This document shows positions 1-8,135 of a DNA stretch of 50,838 nucleotides, one piece after another; the stretch's first letter is position 1, and every line of letters starts with the position of its first letter. Made by a program: the position numbers and the translations under genes. The DNA lies in contig JAHFDP010000023.1 in the NCBI GenBank assembly GCA_023248955.1, positions 1 through 50,838 on the forward strand. Reading direction: 5' to 3'. A model generated the notes under the pieces. It did not search any database. It saw only the letters and a list, made by a program, of their open reading frames with translations, and had not been told where the DNA came from. The DNA comes from Deltaproteobacteria bacterium (lineage in GTDB: Bacteria; Myxococcota; Myxococcia; Myxococcales; JAHFDP01).

Positions 1-224
1 CGCGGTGACCGGATGCGTGGAGGAGGGTCGGATCCGGGTGGAAGAAAGTCACCGCGGCCGCAAAGGCCCATCCGTCTGCCGTCGGGCTCCGGCCGCCGCC
101 CAGGCAAAAAGTTTCTAAAAAAAGTTTCCAAAAAAGTTGAGCCAGCAAGCCCCAGCTTGCCATCCAGCTATCCAGTAAATCCTCCTCAGCTTACCGTCCT
201 TCACGCACGCCTTACCTTAACCCC
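1..224. other. Non-coding or gene-end region upstream of otsB; phased A-tracts
   Basis: No recognisable gene is seen. A reading frame on the plus strand ends in TAA near 118 and could be the tail of a gene outside the window, but it has no family signature. Three A-tracts at 106-110, 117-123 and 130-135 recur about every 11-12 bp, each followed by GTT. Such phasing usually gives bent DNA and could belong to the promoter region of the trehalose operon. No clear ribosome binding site precedes the otsB ATG. Confidence 0.4.
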
Positions 225-1049
225 ATGGGTGACGACGGGGTTGGGGCCAGGGAGCAGCGTGCGCGTCCATTGTGGGCAGCCGCCGAGGCATTGCGGTACC
301 GCGTGGCGGCCGCGCCGAAACTGTTTGCCTTCTTCGACTATGACGGGACGTTGTGCGATCTCGCAGCCTCGCCGGGACGCGTGCGCACGCAGGCATCGGC
401 GCGTTCCGCGCTGCGCCGGTTGATCGAAAGCGCCGGTACGCGCGTGGCCATCGTGAGCGGGCGACCACTCGTGGCGCTGCGGCGCCGGTTGCCGCTGGCG
501 GGTTTGGGCTACATCGGTTTGCACGGACTGGAAGTGCACGTTCACGGGCTTCACCAGGCTGCGCTGATCGACCGTCCAGCGACGGCGGCGCGGGTGGCGC
601 GGTTGCAGTCGCTGGCCGCGCGTTTTTTTTCTCATCGAGGTCTTCAGTGTATTATATTCGAAAACAAACGTCTTGCCTTGGCGTTGCACACCCCTTCCTT
701 GCCGGCGCCAGTTCTCCGGTTCGTGGGTGGGACTTTCGCGGAGCTGGCGCGGCAGCACGGGCTCGAGGTGATCACCGGTAAGAACGTGGTCGAGGCACGG
801 CCGCCGGGTCTCGAGGGCGGAATCGCGGTGCGGCGCGTCCTGGCTGGTTATCGGCAAGCCTTGCCTGTTTACGTCGGCGACGACGCCACCGACGAAGATG
901 CTTTTCGCGCGTTAGGCGCCGACGGAATCACCGTGCGTGTCGCACCTGCCGGTACCGCCACACGCGCACGCTACCTCGTCCATTCCGTAGCGGACGTGAT
1001 TCGCTTCATCCACTTTCTCGCCGATGCGCGGAAGGAGCGTACACCATGA
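225..1049 (+). CDS. otsB: Trehalose-6-phosphate phosphatase (HAD superfamily)
   Basis: Predicted to hydrolyse trehalose 6-phosphate to trehalose in the cytoplasm. HAD motif I is seen as DYDGT at residues 38-42 (nucleophile Asp38). The SGR segment of motif II follows, and a late GDDATDEDAF block matches the Mg-binding motif IV of the OtsB family. At 274 residues it has normal length. The ATG at 225 is the only upstream ATG in frame, but it has no good ribosome binding site, so a start somewhat downstream is possible. The stop overlaps the next gene by four bases (ATGA), which implies translational coupling. No otsA synthase lies in the window, so the source of trehalose 6-phosphate is not shown here. 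Confidence 0.9.
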   Translation: MGDDGVGAREQRARPLWAAAEALRYRVAAAPKLFAFFDYDGTLCDLAASPGRVRTQASARSALRRLIESAGTRVAIVSGRPLVALRRRLPLAGLGYIGLHGLEVHVHGLHQAALIDRPATAARVARLQSLAARFFSHRGLQCIIFENKRLALALHTPSLPAPVLRFVGGTFAELARQHGLEVITGKNVVEARPPGLEGGIAVRRVLAGYRQALPVYVGDDATDEDAFRALGADGITVRVAPAGTATRARYLVHSVADVIRFIHFLADARKERTP

Positions 1050-1684
1050 CGCCGTTTCGTTTTCACAGCGAGCAGAGCCTTGTTCGCACCACCGGAATGA
1101 TGGCCCAGAGCCTGCGCGCCCTGCAGCAGGGGCTTGCGCGCGCCAGTCTGCCGTGCATTTTTTTTCACGTTCATCACGCGCTGTTCCGCCGCAGCTTTAC
1201 CCGTGCGGACTTCATGAACGACTTCGCGCGATGGGCCTGGGTTACGCTGCACGAAGAGGCGCTGGCCGAGCGGCTCTCGGTGGTCGATCCTTTGCAGTAC
1301 AAGCACATCCGCGAAGCGAGTGACCACCTCCGCGCGATCGTTTCCGAAGCGTTGGGCCGCGCGGAGTTCATTCAGCACGTCGAGCGTAATCAGGCCTTCT
1401 ATTTTCAAGAGGCGCAGACGTTCATTTGTGACACGGGGCTCGTCGCGCAGGACCTCCACGATTTTGCGCAGATGGTTCGTACCGTGCGGCCGGACGTGAT
1501 CTTCCACCATTTCATCGAGGCGCGGCTGCGGCTTGCGCGCGACGAAAACGATTTTTCGCTGTGGATCGACGAGGCGCTGCACCGGCCGGATTTGGCCGCG
1601 CGCCTGCGCCAGCTCTCTCCGTACCGGCATGACTTGCGCTCGCTACGCAAGACGATCGCCGATCTCTGCGCGCAGGAAGCCTAA
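1046..1684 (+). CDS. DUF5752 family protein of the trehalose cluster
   Basis: A 212-residue cytoplasmic protein without signal peptide or membrane segment, rich in aromatic and charged residues. Its pattern (an early FHVHHALFRR-like segment, then mostly helical sequence with many His, Phe and Arg) matches the DUF5752 family as I remember it. That family is often encoded next to trehalose synthase genes and has no known biochemical role. It starts within the otsB stop (ATGA overlap) and is followed 21 bp later by treT, so it should be made with both enzymes. A role as partner or regulator of trehalose synthesis is inference from context only. Confidence 0.7.
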   Translation: MTPFRFHSEQSLVRTTGMMAQSLRALQQGLARASLPCIFFHVHHALFRRSFTRADFMNDFARWAWVTLHEEALAERLSVVDPLQYKHIREASDHLRAIVSEALGRAEFIQHVERNQAFYFQEAQTFICDTGLVAQDLHDFAQMVRTVRPDVIFHHFIEARLRLARDENDFSLWIDEALHRPDLAARLRQLSPYRHDLRSLRKTIADLCAQEA

Positions 1685-1705
1685 CGAAACTTCGAAGGAG
1701 CCGAC

Positions 1706-2953
1706 ATGGAATCCGATGGAACGGTCACCTTGCAGGACTACTCGTCCGTGATGAGCGAGGAGGAGATGGCCGAGTTACGAGCGCTGGCGCGGCCGCTCGC
1801 CGGCGCCCGTGTGCAGCACATCAACTCCACGCGCGTGGGCGGTGGCGTGGCGGAAATTTTGGCGCGGCTGGTGCCACTGCTCAAGGAGCTCGGGCTCAAT
1901 GCGCGTTGGGATGTCATTGACGGAGACGCCGATTTTTTTCGCGTGACCAAAATGTTTCACAACGCGCTGCACGGCGATCCAGCTGACTTTGTCGAGCGGG
2001 ATTTCGAGATCGTTCGCGAGAACGCGCGACGCAATCTCCACATCATCACCAACGACGACGACTTCGTGGCCATCCACGATCCGCAGCCAATTGGGTTGAT
2101 GGACGCGCGCGACGATCGTGCCCGCGGCAAATGGGTATGGCGGTGCCACATCGACATCAGCGAGGGCGATCCGCGGGTGTTGCGTTTTCTGCGGCCGCAC
2201 ATCGAGCGTTTCGACGCGGCGATTTTTCATCTGGCCGACTACGCCAAGGACTTGGCGATTCCGCAATTCATCATGCCGCCGGCCATCGATCCGCTCTCGG
2301 AGAAAAACCGCGAGCTGGCGCCGGAAGAGGTGCGGCTGGTGCTGGAGCGTTTCGGAATCGATCCCAGTCGGCCCATCGTGCTGCAGGTGTCGCGCTTTGA
2401 TCGGTTGAAGGATCCCGTCGGCGTGGTGCAGGCGTTCAAGATCGCGCGCGCTTGGAATGATTGCCAACTGGTGCTGGCCGGCGGCAGCGCGTCGGATGAT
2501 CCAGAGGGCGAGCAGGTTTTCGCGGAGACACGCGAGGCCGCGAACGGTGTTCCCGACGTGCATCTGCTCGCGCTGCCACCCGACGCGCACCGCGAGATCA
2601 ACGCGCTCCAGCGTGGTGCGACGGTGGTGGTGCAGAAATCATTGAAAGAGGGATTCGGGTTGGTGGTGGCCGAAGCGATGTGGAAGGGCAAGCCCGTGAT
2701 CGGCGGCAACGTCGGTGGAATTCGGCGGCAGATTTTTCAGGGCGACAGCGGATTTCTGGTTCACAGCCCGGAAGGGTGCGCCTTTCGGATTCGGCAGTTG
2801 CTCTGCAATCCCGGCCTGGCGAGGCGATTGGGTGAAAATGCGAGGCAATACGTGAAAGATAATTTTCTTTTGCCGACTTATTTGCGGATGTGGGTCTTGG
2901 TGCTGAATGCGCTGCGCCGCGGGCGGGATCCGATTATTGATTTAGGGACTTAA
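1706..2953 (+). CDS. treT: Trehalose synthase (TreT-like GT4 glycosyltransferase)
   Basis: Predicted to join a nucleotide-activated glucose and glucose to form trehalose. The 415-residue length and the sequence fit the TreT/trehalose phosphorylase branch of GT4: an HINSTRVGGGVAE start to the N-terminal Rossmann domain, a VLQVSRFDRLKDP segment opening the second Rossmann domain, and a C-terminal KEGFGLVVAEAMWKGKPVIGG block that holds the GT4 EX7E motif. A strong ribosome binding site (GAAGGAG) lies before the ATG. Together with otsB it suggests two converging routes to trehalose, used for osmotic or desiccation stress. TreT enzymes can also run in reverse, so the direction in vivo is not settled by sequence. 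Confidence 0.85.
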   Translation: MESDGTVTLQDYSSVMSEEEMAELRALARPLAGARVQHINSTRVGGGVAEILARLVPLLKELGLNARWDVIDGDADFFRVTKMFHNALHGDPADFVERDFEIVRENARRNLHIITNDDDFVAIHDPQPIGLMDARDDRARGKWVWRCHIDISEGDPRVLRFLRPHIERFDAAIFHLADYAKDLAIPQFIMPPAIDPLSEKNRELAPEEVRLVLERFGIDPSRPIVLQVSRFDRLKDPVGVVQAFKIARAWNDCQLVLAGGSASDDPEGEQVFAETREAANGVPDVHLLALPPDAHREINALQRGATVVVQKSLKEGFGLVVAEAMWKGKPVIGGNVGGIRRQIFQGDSGFLVHSPEGCAFRIRQLLCNPGLARRLGENARQYVKDNFLLPTYLRMWVLVLNALRRGRDPIIDLGT

Positions 2954-2989
2954 CTGGGGTGCTCACTCTGGGTTTAGGGTGATCACTTT

Positions 2990-3180
2990 GGCGTGAGGCA
3001 TAAGAAACTTTTCGCCTGCGCGGCGGGCGGTGCCGGGTCGCGACGGGGGGCAGATTCCGGACGGTGCGGTTATTGATCGTGCGAGGGGGCCCTTGGAGGA
3101 GTTGGCAACCCGCGAGGCTCCGGTCGCGCACCGTCCAGAATCCGCCCCCCGTCGCGACCCGAGGTGAGTGAAGAGGAGTT
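2990..3180 (+). repeat. Palindromic repeat family 1, copy A
   Basis: A unit of about 190 bp downstream of treT. Arms at 3034-3068 and 3127-3161 can pair at 33 of 35 positions around a 58-nt loop. The flanks, including GCCTGCGCGGCGGGCG before the hairpin and CCCGAGG-TGAGTG after it, are shared with copies B and C. Copy B lies just downstream in inverted orientation. Between A and B (about 3181-3261) is AT-richer sequence without a gene. Confidence 0.85.
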
Positions 3181-3261
3181 TCGATTCGATAAATGTTTAG
3201 CGAGATCGTATGCGCGCAACGTAGCTTGGAATCGATACTTGATAAAAAATCAAGCAACTGA

Positions 3262-3455
3262 ATTCCACTCACTATCCTCGGGTCGCGACAGGTGGGCGAA
3301 TTTCGTGCGGTGCGCGGCCGGAGCCTCAGAGGTTGCCAACTCCTCCAAGGGCCCCCTCGCACGATCAATAACCGCACCGCACGAAATTCGCCCGCCTGTC
3401 GCGACACGCCTCGCCCGCCGCGCAGGCGATCAAGTTTCAACCCTCACGCCAAGTG
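3262..3455 (-). repeat. Palindromic repeat family 1, copy B (inverted)
   Basis: Inverted copy of the family 1 unit. Its arms at 3279-3314 and 3373-3408 pair at 34 Watson-Crick positions plus one G-U out of 36, around a 58-nt loop. The loop is nearly identical to that of copy A. Where the arms differ from copy A, both strands of the stem differ in a matching way (for example G-C to T-A and A-T to G-C near the loop). The unit reaches to the stop codon of the Ig-like lipoprotein and could act as a terminator or mRNA stabiliser between convergent genes. Confidence 0.85.
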
Positions 3456-3456
3456 A

Positions 3457-4857
3457 TCAATTACATTTAGTAGCTGCACTAAAAGTAACCACAATCGGAT
3501 TCATCCCCTGCTGAACCTGTTCGCCGGCAGGCGAAACGGTGTGCGACAGCGATGTCGCGAGCGTACACACCCGGGCCTCCGTGGCGCAGTCAGGCGCGTA
3601 AAACTTCAGCGTCCCAAAAGCCTTCGTCGGATAAACCGTGTCTAGCCCATAGGACGCTCCGGCCCCTGGTTTGGTGATCGCGCCGTCGGCGGCGAAGGTC
3701 ATTCCGGTGGCGCTCTTCACGAAAGGAATCGACGCAACGTCGGGGCTGAAGCTGCCGCAATCGGCGGAGATGGAAATAGCGTCGCCGTTGGCGTCGGCGG
3801 CGAGCGGATTCAAGTTGGCGTCCACCACCCGTAGCTTTAGCGTGACGCCGCTCGCCACGCCGAAGGTGGTCGTCAACTTGGACGCGGACAGTCCCGCAAA
3901 AGTTTGGCTGGTGAGTGGGTCTCCGCTCCAAATCACGCGTAGCGCCTGCCAGAGCACCACAGTTTTCGAGGGGGCGTTGGTTGCCGCGACGCAGCCGTTG
4001 GTGTTCCTCTTACCTTCGTGCAAACACAACTCGCCAGGATCCCACATGCCGTTGTCGTTGGCGTCGAGAAACGGTTCACCGAGTGTGTCGTTGCCGTCGG
4101 CGGTGGTGCCGGGAACGTAGGCCAAGAGCGTCACCACGCCGTCGCGCGGGTTGTGTATTTTCCCGCCGGCCGTGTAGCAGGGCTCGCTGGAACAGGTGAA
4201 GGGATCGCTGCCGCAAGCGCATTTTGTTGCCGGCTTGCCGTCGGTGCCGAGCGGATCCACGTCGAGCGGGCCGTCGGGTGTACCGATGACGTTTCCATTC
4301 GCGGTGTAGACGAGCTTGCGTTCGCCGCTCACGGCATCGGTCGAATCGGCGGTGAAGGCCAACGTGCCCGCCTCGGTGAGAAAGCCGATGCGCGCGGCGG
4401 GAATGCTGGTGCCCGCGGCGTCCTTCGCCGAGACGTAGCAGTTCATCGTCGTGGTCACGCCAGCGGTGACACCGATGTTTTGCGCGTCGCAACGAAAAGC
4501 CAGCGAGGTCGCCAGCAGCGCGCGAAAGTGGATGACGATCGAGGCGCTGCCACCATCGAAGGATGCCGTGACGGTGGCATCTGCTCTTGCGGTGGGAGCA
4601 ACCAGCGTGACGGAGGCTTCGCCGCCGCCGACGTCCTGCGCGAGGGAGGTGACGTTCGCATCCTGCGGATCGAAGCTTCCCGCCGTGGTGTGAAAAGCGA
4701 TGGAGGTCGTGGCCGCCGCGTCGCCGAGCTTGGCCGTGATCGTGGTGGTGGAAACACCGTCGGCGGCGAGATCGGCGGTGGAAGCGCTGAGCGCCAGGGG
4801 GGGCGCCGAACCAGAACAGGCAGTAAGGGCGAGCAGGGCCGCGGCGCGAAAGGTCAT
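3457..4857 (-). CDS. Putative Ig-like (Big_1-type) lipoprotein
   Basis: Predicted surface or periplasmic lipoprotein of 466 residues. The N-terminus is a short hydrophobic signal with lipobox LTAC (acylated Cys14). An invasin/Big_1-like Ig domain follows at about residues 20-110, with the typical pattern 'ADGVSTTTITA...GSF'. A second such domain lies at about 110-200. A cysteine-rich insert and an EF-hand-like acidic loop (DANDNGMWDPGE) come next, then a C-terminal all-beta region with paired cysteines. No catalytic motif is seen. It is transcribed toward repeat copy B and preceded by the glutamate-cysteine ligase gene with only a short gap. No strong ribosome binding site is visible before the ATG. 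Function unknown; adhesion or envelope structure is a guess. Confidence 0.75.
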   Translation of the reverse strand: MTFRAAALLALTACSGSAPPLALSASTADLAADGVSTTTITAKLGDAAATTSIAFHTTAGSFDPQDANVTSLAQDVGGGEASVTLVAPTARADATVTASFDGGSASIVIHFRALLATSLAFRCDAQNIGVTAGVTTTMNCYVSAKDAAGTSIPAARIGFLTEAGTLAFTADSTDAVSGERKLVYTANGNVIGTPDGPLDVDPLGTDGKPATKCACGSDPFTCSSEPCYTAGGKIHNPRDGVVTLLAYVPGTTADGNDTLGEPFLDANDNGMWDPGELCLHEGKRNTNGCVAATNAPSKTVVLWQALRVIWSGDPLTSQTFAGLSASKLTTTFGVASGVTLKLRVVDANLNPLAADANGDAISISADCGSFSPDVASIPFVKSATGMTFAADGAITKPGAGASYGLDTVYPTKAFGTLKFYAPDCATEARVCTLATSLSHTVSPAGEQVQQGMNPIVVTFSAATKCN

Positions 4858-4885
4858 GCGTTTATTCTACACGCGGATCGTGACG

Positions 4886-6217
4886 TTATACTTTGTAATA
4901 CTGCGTGATGGCGTCCGGATTTCCGCCACTGGCTTCCCATGCCGCGAGCGCGCGCTGAGCCGGCGACTGGCCTTCGCGCGCCAATTCTTCGAGCGGATCG
5001 AGCAGCGCTGCCTCTTCCGCGTCGAGCCCCGCGCGGGCGACGCGCACCAATTCACGCGCCAGGCCGACCAGCGAGCGCCCACGCAGACTTGATAAAAGCG
5101 CAAGTCGGGCCACGTCGGCTTGCAGGAGGACCAACTCGGCGTACGAGGCGCCCAGCGCCACTTTGCTTGCTTCCGCGCGCGCCGTTTCATCGTAGAGGAT
5201 GCCTTTCCAGAGCGCGGTGTGGGCCATCATCAGCTCGGGCGAAACGACGTCGGCGCCGCGCACTTCGATGACTCGCTTCACCCGCACTTCCGGAAAGAGC
5301 GTGGTGAGGTGATCGTTCCAATCGGCAAGGGTGGCGTGGTGGCCCGAAAAGCCGCGATTCATGAATTGAGTAAATGTCAAGTCGCTAGGAACGGCCAGGT
5401 AGGCGCCCGCGCGCCGCAAAAAAAGCATCGGCACGTTCGCCGCCCACCGCTCGTAGGCCGCGTAGCCAAAATCGGGCTCTAGCGCACAGGCGAGCAGTCC
5501 GCACCGCGCCGCGTCGGTGTGGCGCCAAACTTCGTAGCGGTAGCAGAGGTGCGAGCCGGGCCGGCCGTCGCGAAAGACGGAGTTGGCGAAGAGCGCGCTC
5601 ACGATCGGCGAGATCCGCGTGGTACAGGCCACCTTGGCCGCCATGTCCGTTTCGTCGGACCAGTCGAAGTTCGCCTGCACCGTGGCCGTCATCTGCATCA
5701 TGTCCAGCGCCAACGCGCCGCGCGCCCCGAGGGACGATCGCATCAACGCGTAGCGTCCTTTGGGCATCCACGGAACCTCGCTGCGCGCACCAAACGGACG
5801 GTAGCCCGCGAGAAGCCAAGTGAGGCCGAGCCGGTCGCTCTCGGCGCGCACGTCGCCCAGGTGGCGCGTAAGCTCGCGTTGTGCATCGAGCAGACGAAAG
5901 ACCGGCGCGCCCGAAAGCTCCAGCTGGCCGCCCGGCTCCAAGGTGATTGAGGCGTCCCGCTGATCGAGCGCGATGATGCGCCCGGCCTCTTCGAGCGGCG
6001 CGGCGCCGGTGCGATTGGCCAGCGCTTGCAGGAGCCGCTCGATTCCCTGGTCGCCATCAAACGGGACGGCGGCACCCGCGTAGGTCTGTCCGATCTTTTC
6101 GTGCTCCATGCCCACGCGCCACCGTGCGCGCGGTTGCTCGGCCGCGCGAAAGCTAGCGATGAGATCCGCCTCCGACGTGACGGGCGGCGAGGGTGCGGCT
6201 GCGCGATCGAGGGACAC
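4886..6217 (-). CDS. Glutamate-cysteine ligase (GCS2 / plant-type)
   Basis: Predicted to make gamma-glutamylcysteine from glutamate, cysteine and ATP, the first step of glutathione or related thiol synthesis. The frame stays open to 6403, but the first 62 codons fall in repeat copy C and its flank and look non-protein-like. I therefore chose the GTG at 6215-6217, giving 443 residues, normal for the plant/alphaproteobacterial branch. Family features seen: GMEHEKIG near the N-terminus, LEPGGQLELSGAP (substrate and metal-binding strand), the MMQMTATVQANFDWSDE block, and RGFSGHHATLADW. No glutathione synthetase lies nearby. The start codon remains uncertain because the ribosome binding site is weak. 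Confidence 0.85.
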   Translation of the reverse strand: MSLDRAAAPSPPVTSEADLIASFRAAEQPRARWRVGMEHEKIGQTYAGAAVPFDGDQGIERLLQALANRTGAAPLEEAGRIIALDQRDASITLEPGGQLELSGAPVFRLLDAQRELTRHLGDVRAESDRLGLTWLLAGYRPFGARSEVPWMPKGRYALMRSSLGARGALALDMMQMTATVQANFDWSDETDMAAKVACTTRISPIVSALFANSVFRDGRPGSHLCYRYEVWRHTDAARCGLLACALEPDFGYAAYERWAANVPMLFLRRAGAYLAVPSDLTFTQFMNRGFSGHHATLADWNDHLTTLFPEVRVKRVIEVRGADVVSPELMMAHTALWKGILYDETARAEASKVALGASYAELVLLQADVARLALLSSLRGRSLVGLARELVRVARAGLDAEEAALLDPLEELAREGQSPAQRALAAWEASGGNPDAITQYYKV

Positions 6218-6254
6218 GCTTAGGAGGTTAACACCATGGGTTGATCTGAGCGTC

Positions 6255-6465
6255 AGTGAGGCGCTGGAAAAACTTTTCGCTTGCGCAGCGGGCGAGGCGG
6301 GTCGCGCCAGGCGAGCAAATTCCGTGCGGTGCGGTTTAGAGTCTCTCGCGCGGGGGCCTTTTGTGGCGACGAGTACCTCCGAGACGCCGGGCGCGCACCG
6401 CACGGAACCCGCCCGCCTGTCGCAACCCGAGGATGGTGAGTGGAATTTTGATCCGATGAAGTTCT
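6255..6465 (+). repeat. Palindromic repeat family 1, copy C
   Basis: Third copy of the repeat seen at 2990 and 3262, in the orientation of copy A. Its arms lie at 6298-6333 and 6394-6429, with 31 of 36 positions pairing and a 60-nt loop. The loop has diverged more than the arms, whereas the outer flank 'GAAAAACTTTTCGC' and the AGTGGAATT at the far end are kept. It sits between the glutamate-cysteine ligase gene and the frr terminator region, and overlaps an open but unlikely N-terminal extension of the ligase. Confidence 0.8.
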
Positions 6466-6502
6466 GAAAATTTCGCCCGCGATCAAGTTCTAAATGCCTG
6501 CG

Positions 6503-6520
6503 CCTAAGCGAAAGCTTAGG
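6503..6520 (-). terminator. Perfect hairpin immediately after frr
   Basis: A 7-bp perfect stem (CCTAAGC/GCTTAGG) with a 4-nt loop directly follows the frr stop codon. There is no U-run, so it is either a weak terminator or a 3'-end stabilising stem. Confidence 0.4.
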
Positions 6521-7084
6521 TCAGACCTCCATCAACTCTTTTTCTTTCCGCGCGCAGACTTCGTCGATTTTTTTAACGCCTTCGTCAACCAAAGCCTGGA
6601 CCGCGGCGAGCGACTTATCGCCACCATCCTCATCGAGGTCGCCCTCTTTGACGAGGTCTTCGATCATCTCTTTGGCGTCGCGCCGTTCGTTGCGCACCGC
6701 GACCTTGTGCTCTTCACCGCGCTGTTTCACCGTCTTGGCCAAATCGCGGCGGCGCTCTTCGGTCAGCGGCGGAAAGGGCAGCCGCACCATTTCGCCGTCG
6801 GCGACAGGATTGATGCCGAGCTGCGCGTTTTCGATCGCTTTCTGAATCATCGGAATCTGCGACTTGTCCCACGGCTTGATGGTGATGAGCCGTGCGTCTG
6901 CCACGTGCAGCTGCGCCACACCTTGCAGCGGCGTCGCGGTGCCGTAGTAGTCGACGTGAATGCCGTCGAGCAGGGTGATCGATGCGCGGCCCGTGCGCAG
7001 CTTGGAGAGGGCCACGCGCAGGTCGTCGATTGTTTTGTTGATGCGGCCGGAGAGGTCGCTCACGACATCGTCGGACATTGACAT
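6521..7084 (-). CDS. frr: Ribosome recycling factor
   Basis: Dissociates the post-termination ribosome together with EF-G. The 187-residue length is standard. The signature LRTGRAS at about residues 29-35, the VDYYGTATPL turn into the beta domain, and the late ERRDAKEMIEDLVKEG helix are typical of RRF domains I and II. It follows pyrH by 4 bp and is surely co-transcribed with it. An in-frame second ATG two codons in is an alternative start. In most bacteria it closes the rpsB-tsf-pyrH-frr cluster; here rpsB and tsf are absent from the adjoining DNA. Confidence 0.97.
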   Translation of the reverse strand: MSMSDDVVSDLSGRINKTIDDLRVALSKLRTGRASITLLDGIHVDYYGTATPLQGVAQLHVADARLITIKPWDKSQIPMIQKAIENAQLGINPVADGEMVRLPFPPLTEERRRDLAKTVKQRGEEHKVAVRNERRDAKEMIEDLVKEGDLDEDGGDKSLAAVQALVDEGVKKIDEVCARKEKELMEV

Positions 7085-7088
7085 TTTA

Positions 7089-7904
<816 letters not shown>

Positions 7905-8045
7905 TTAGAAGGAGACGTTTACGGGCGCCAAGCGGCCGGTGCACGTTCCATCGCCGAGTTGACCCCGCTGGTTGGCGCCCCAGCATTTGACGCCGCCGGA
8001 AGCGGTCATGGCGCAGGTGTGTTGGTCGGACAACGGCACCCTTGA
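7905..8045 (-). pseudogene. C-terminal stump of an RCC1-repeat protein
   Basis: On the minus strand, an open segment ending in TAA at 7905 encodes one RCC1 blade: [15 protein letters not shown] followed by GQLGDGT and a short terminal strand. The pattern closely matches blades of the two intact RCC1 lipoproteins at 10879 and 31587. No start codon, signal peptide or further blades are present upstream; the frame runs into a promoter-like region (TTGACA on the plus strand near 8043). I read it as the surviving 3' end of a deleted gene of this family. Confidence 0.65.
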
Positions 8046-8135
8046 CAGTTTAATAACGGCACGTTGACCCTACCCGCGTCAGCCCGCTAACCTAAGCTGT
8101 CGTTTTTTCGACATCTTGACATTTTGGGAGGGGAC

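Noticed and set aside
13-423. Long plus-strand frame overlapping the start of otsB
   Set aside because: It runs on into otsB in another frame and has the arginine/proline-rich look of a GC-rich shadow frame, with no family signature.
2990-3455. The large inverted repeat as an insertion sequence
   Set aside because: No transposase frame lies between the copies, and each unit is itself a palindrome; treated as a repeat family instead.
4018-4908. 296-codon plus-strand frame opposite the Ig-like lipoprotein
   Set aside because: Glycine/arginine-rich antisense shadow; the minus strand has lipobox and Ig pattern.
6221-6240. Strong plus-strand ribosome binding site TAGGAGG followed by ATG
   Set aside because: The frame stops after two codons (ATG GGT TGA), so no protein is made.
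6215-6403. N-terminal extension of the glutamate-cysteine ligase
   Set aside because: These codons fall in repeat copy C and its flank and do not look like the family N-terminus; the GTG at 6215-6217 fits better.
8043-8072. TTGACA upstream of the fibre-like gene as a promoter
   Set aside because: No acceptable -10 box at 16-18 nt, so it was not listed as a promoter.
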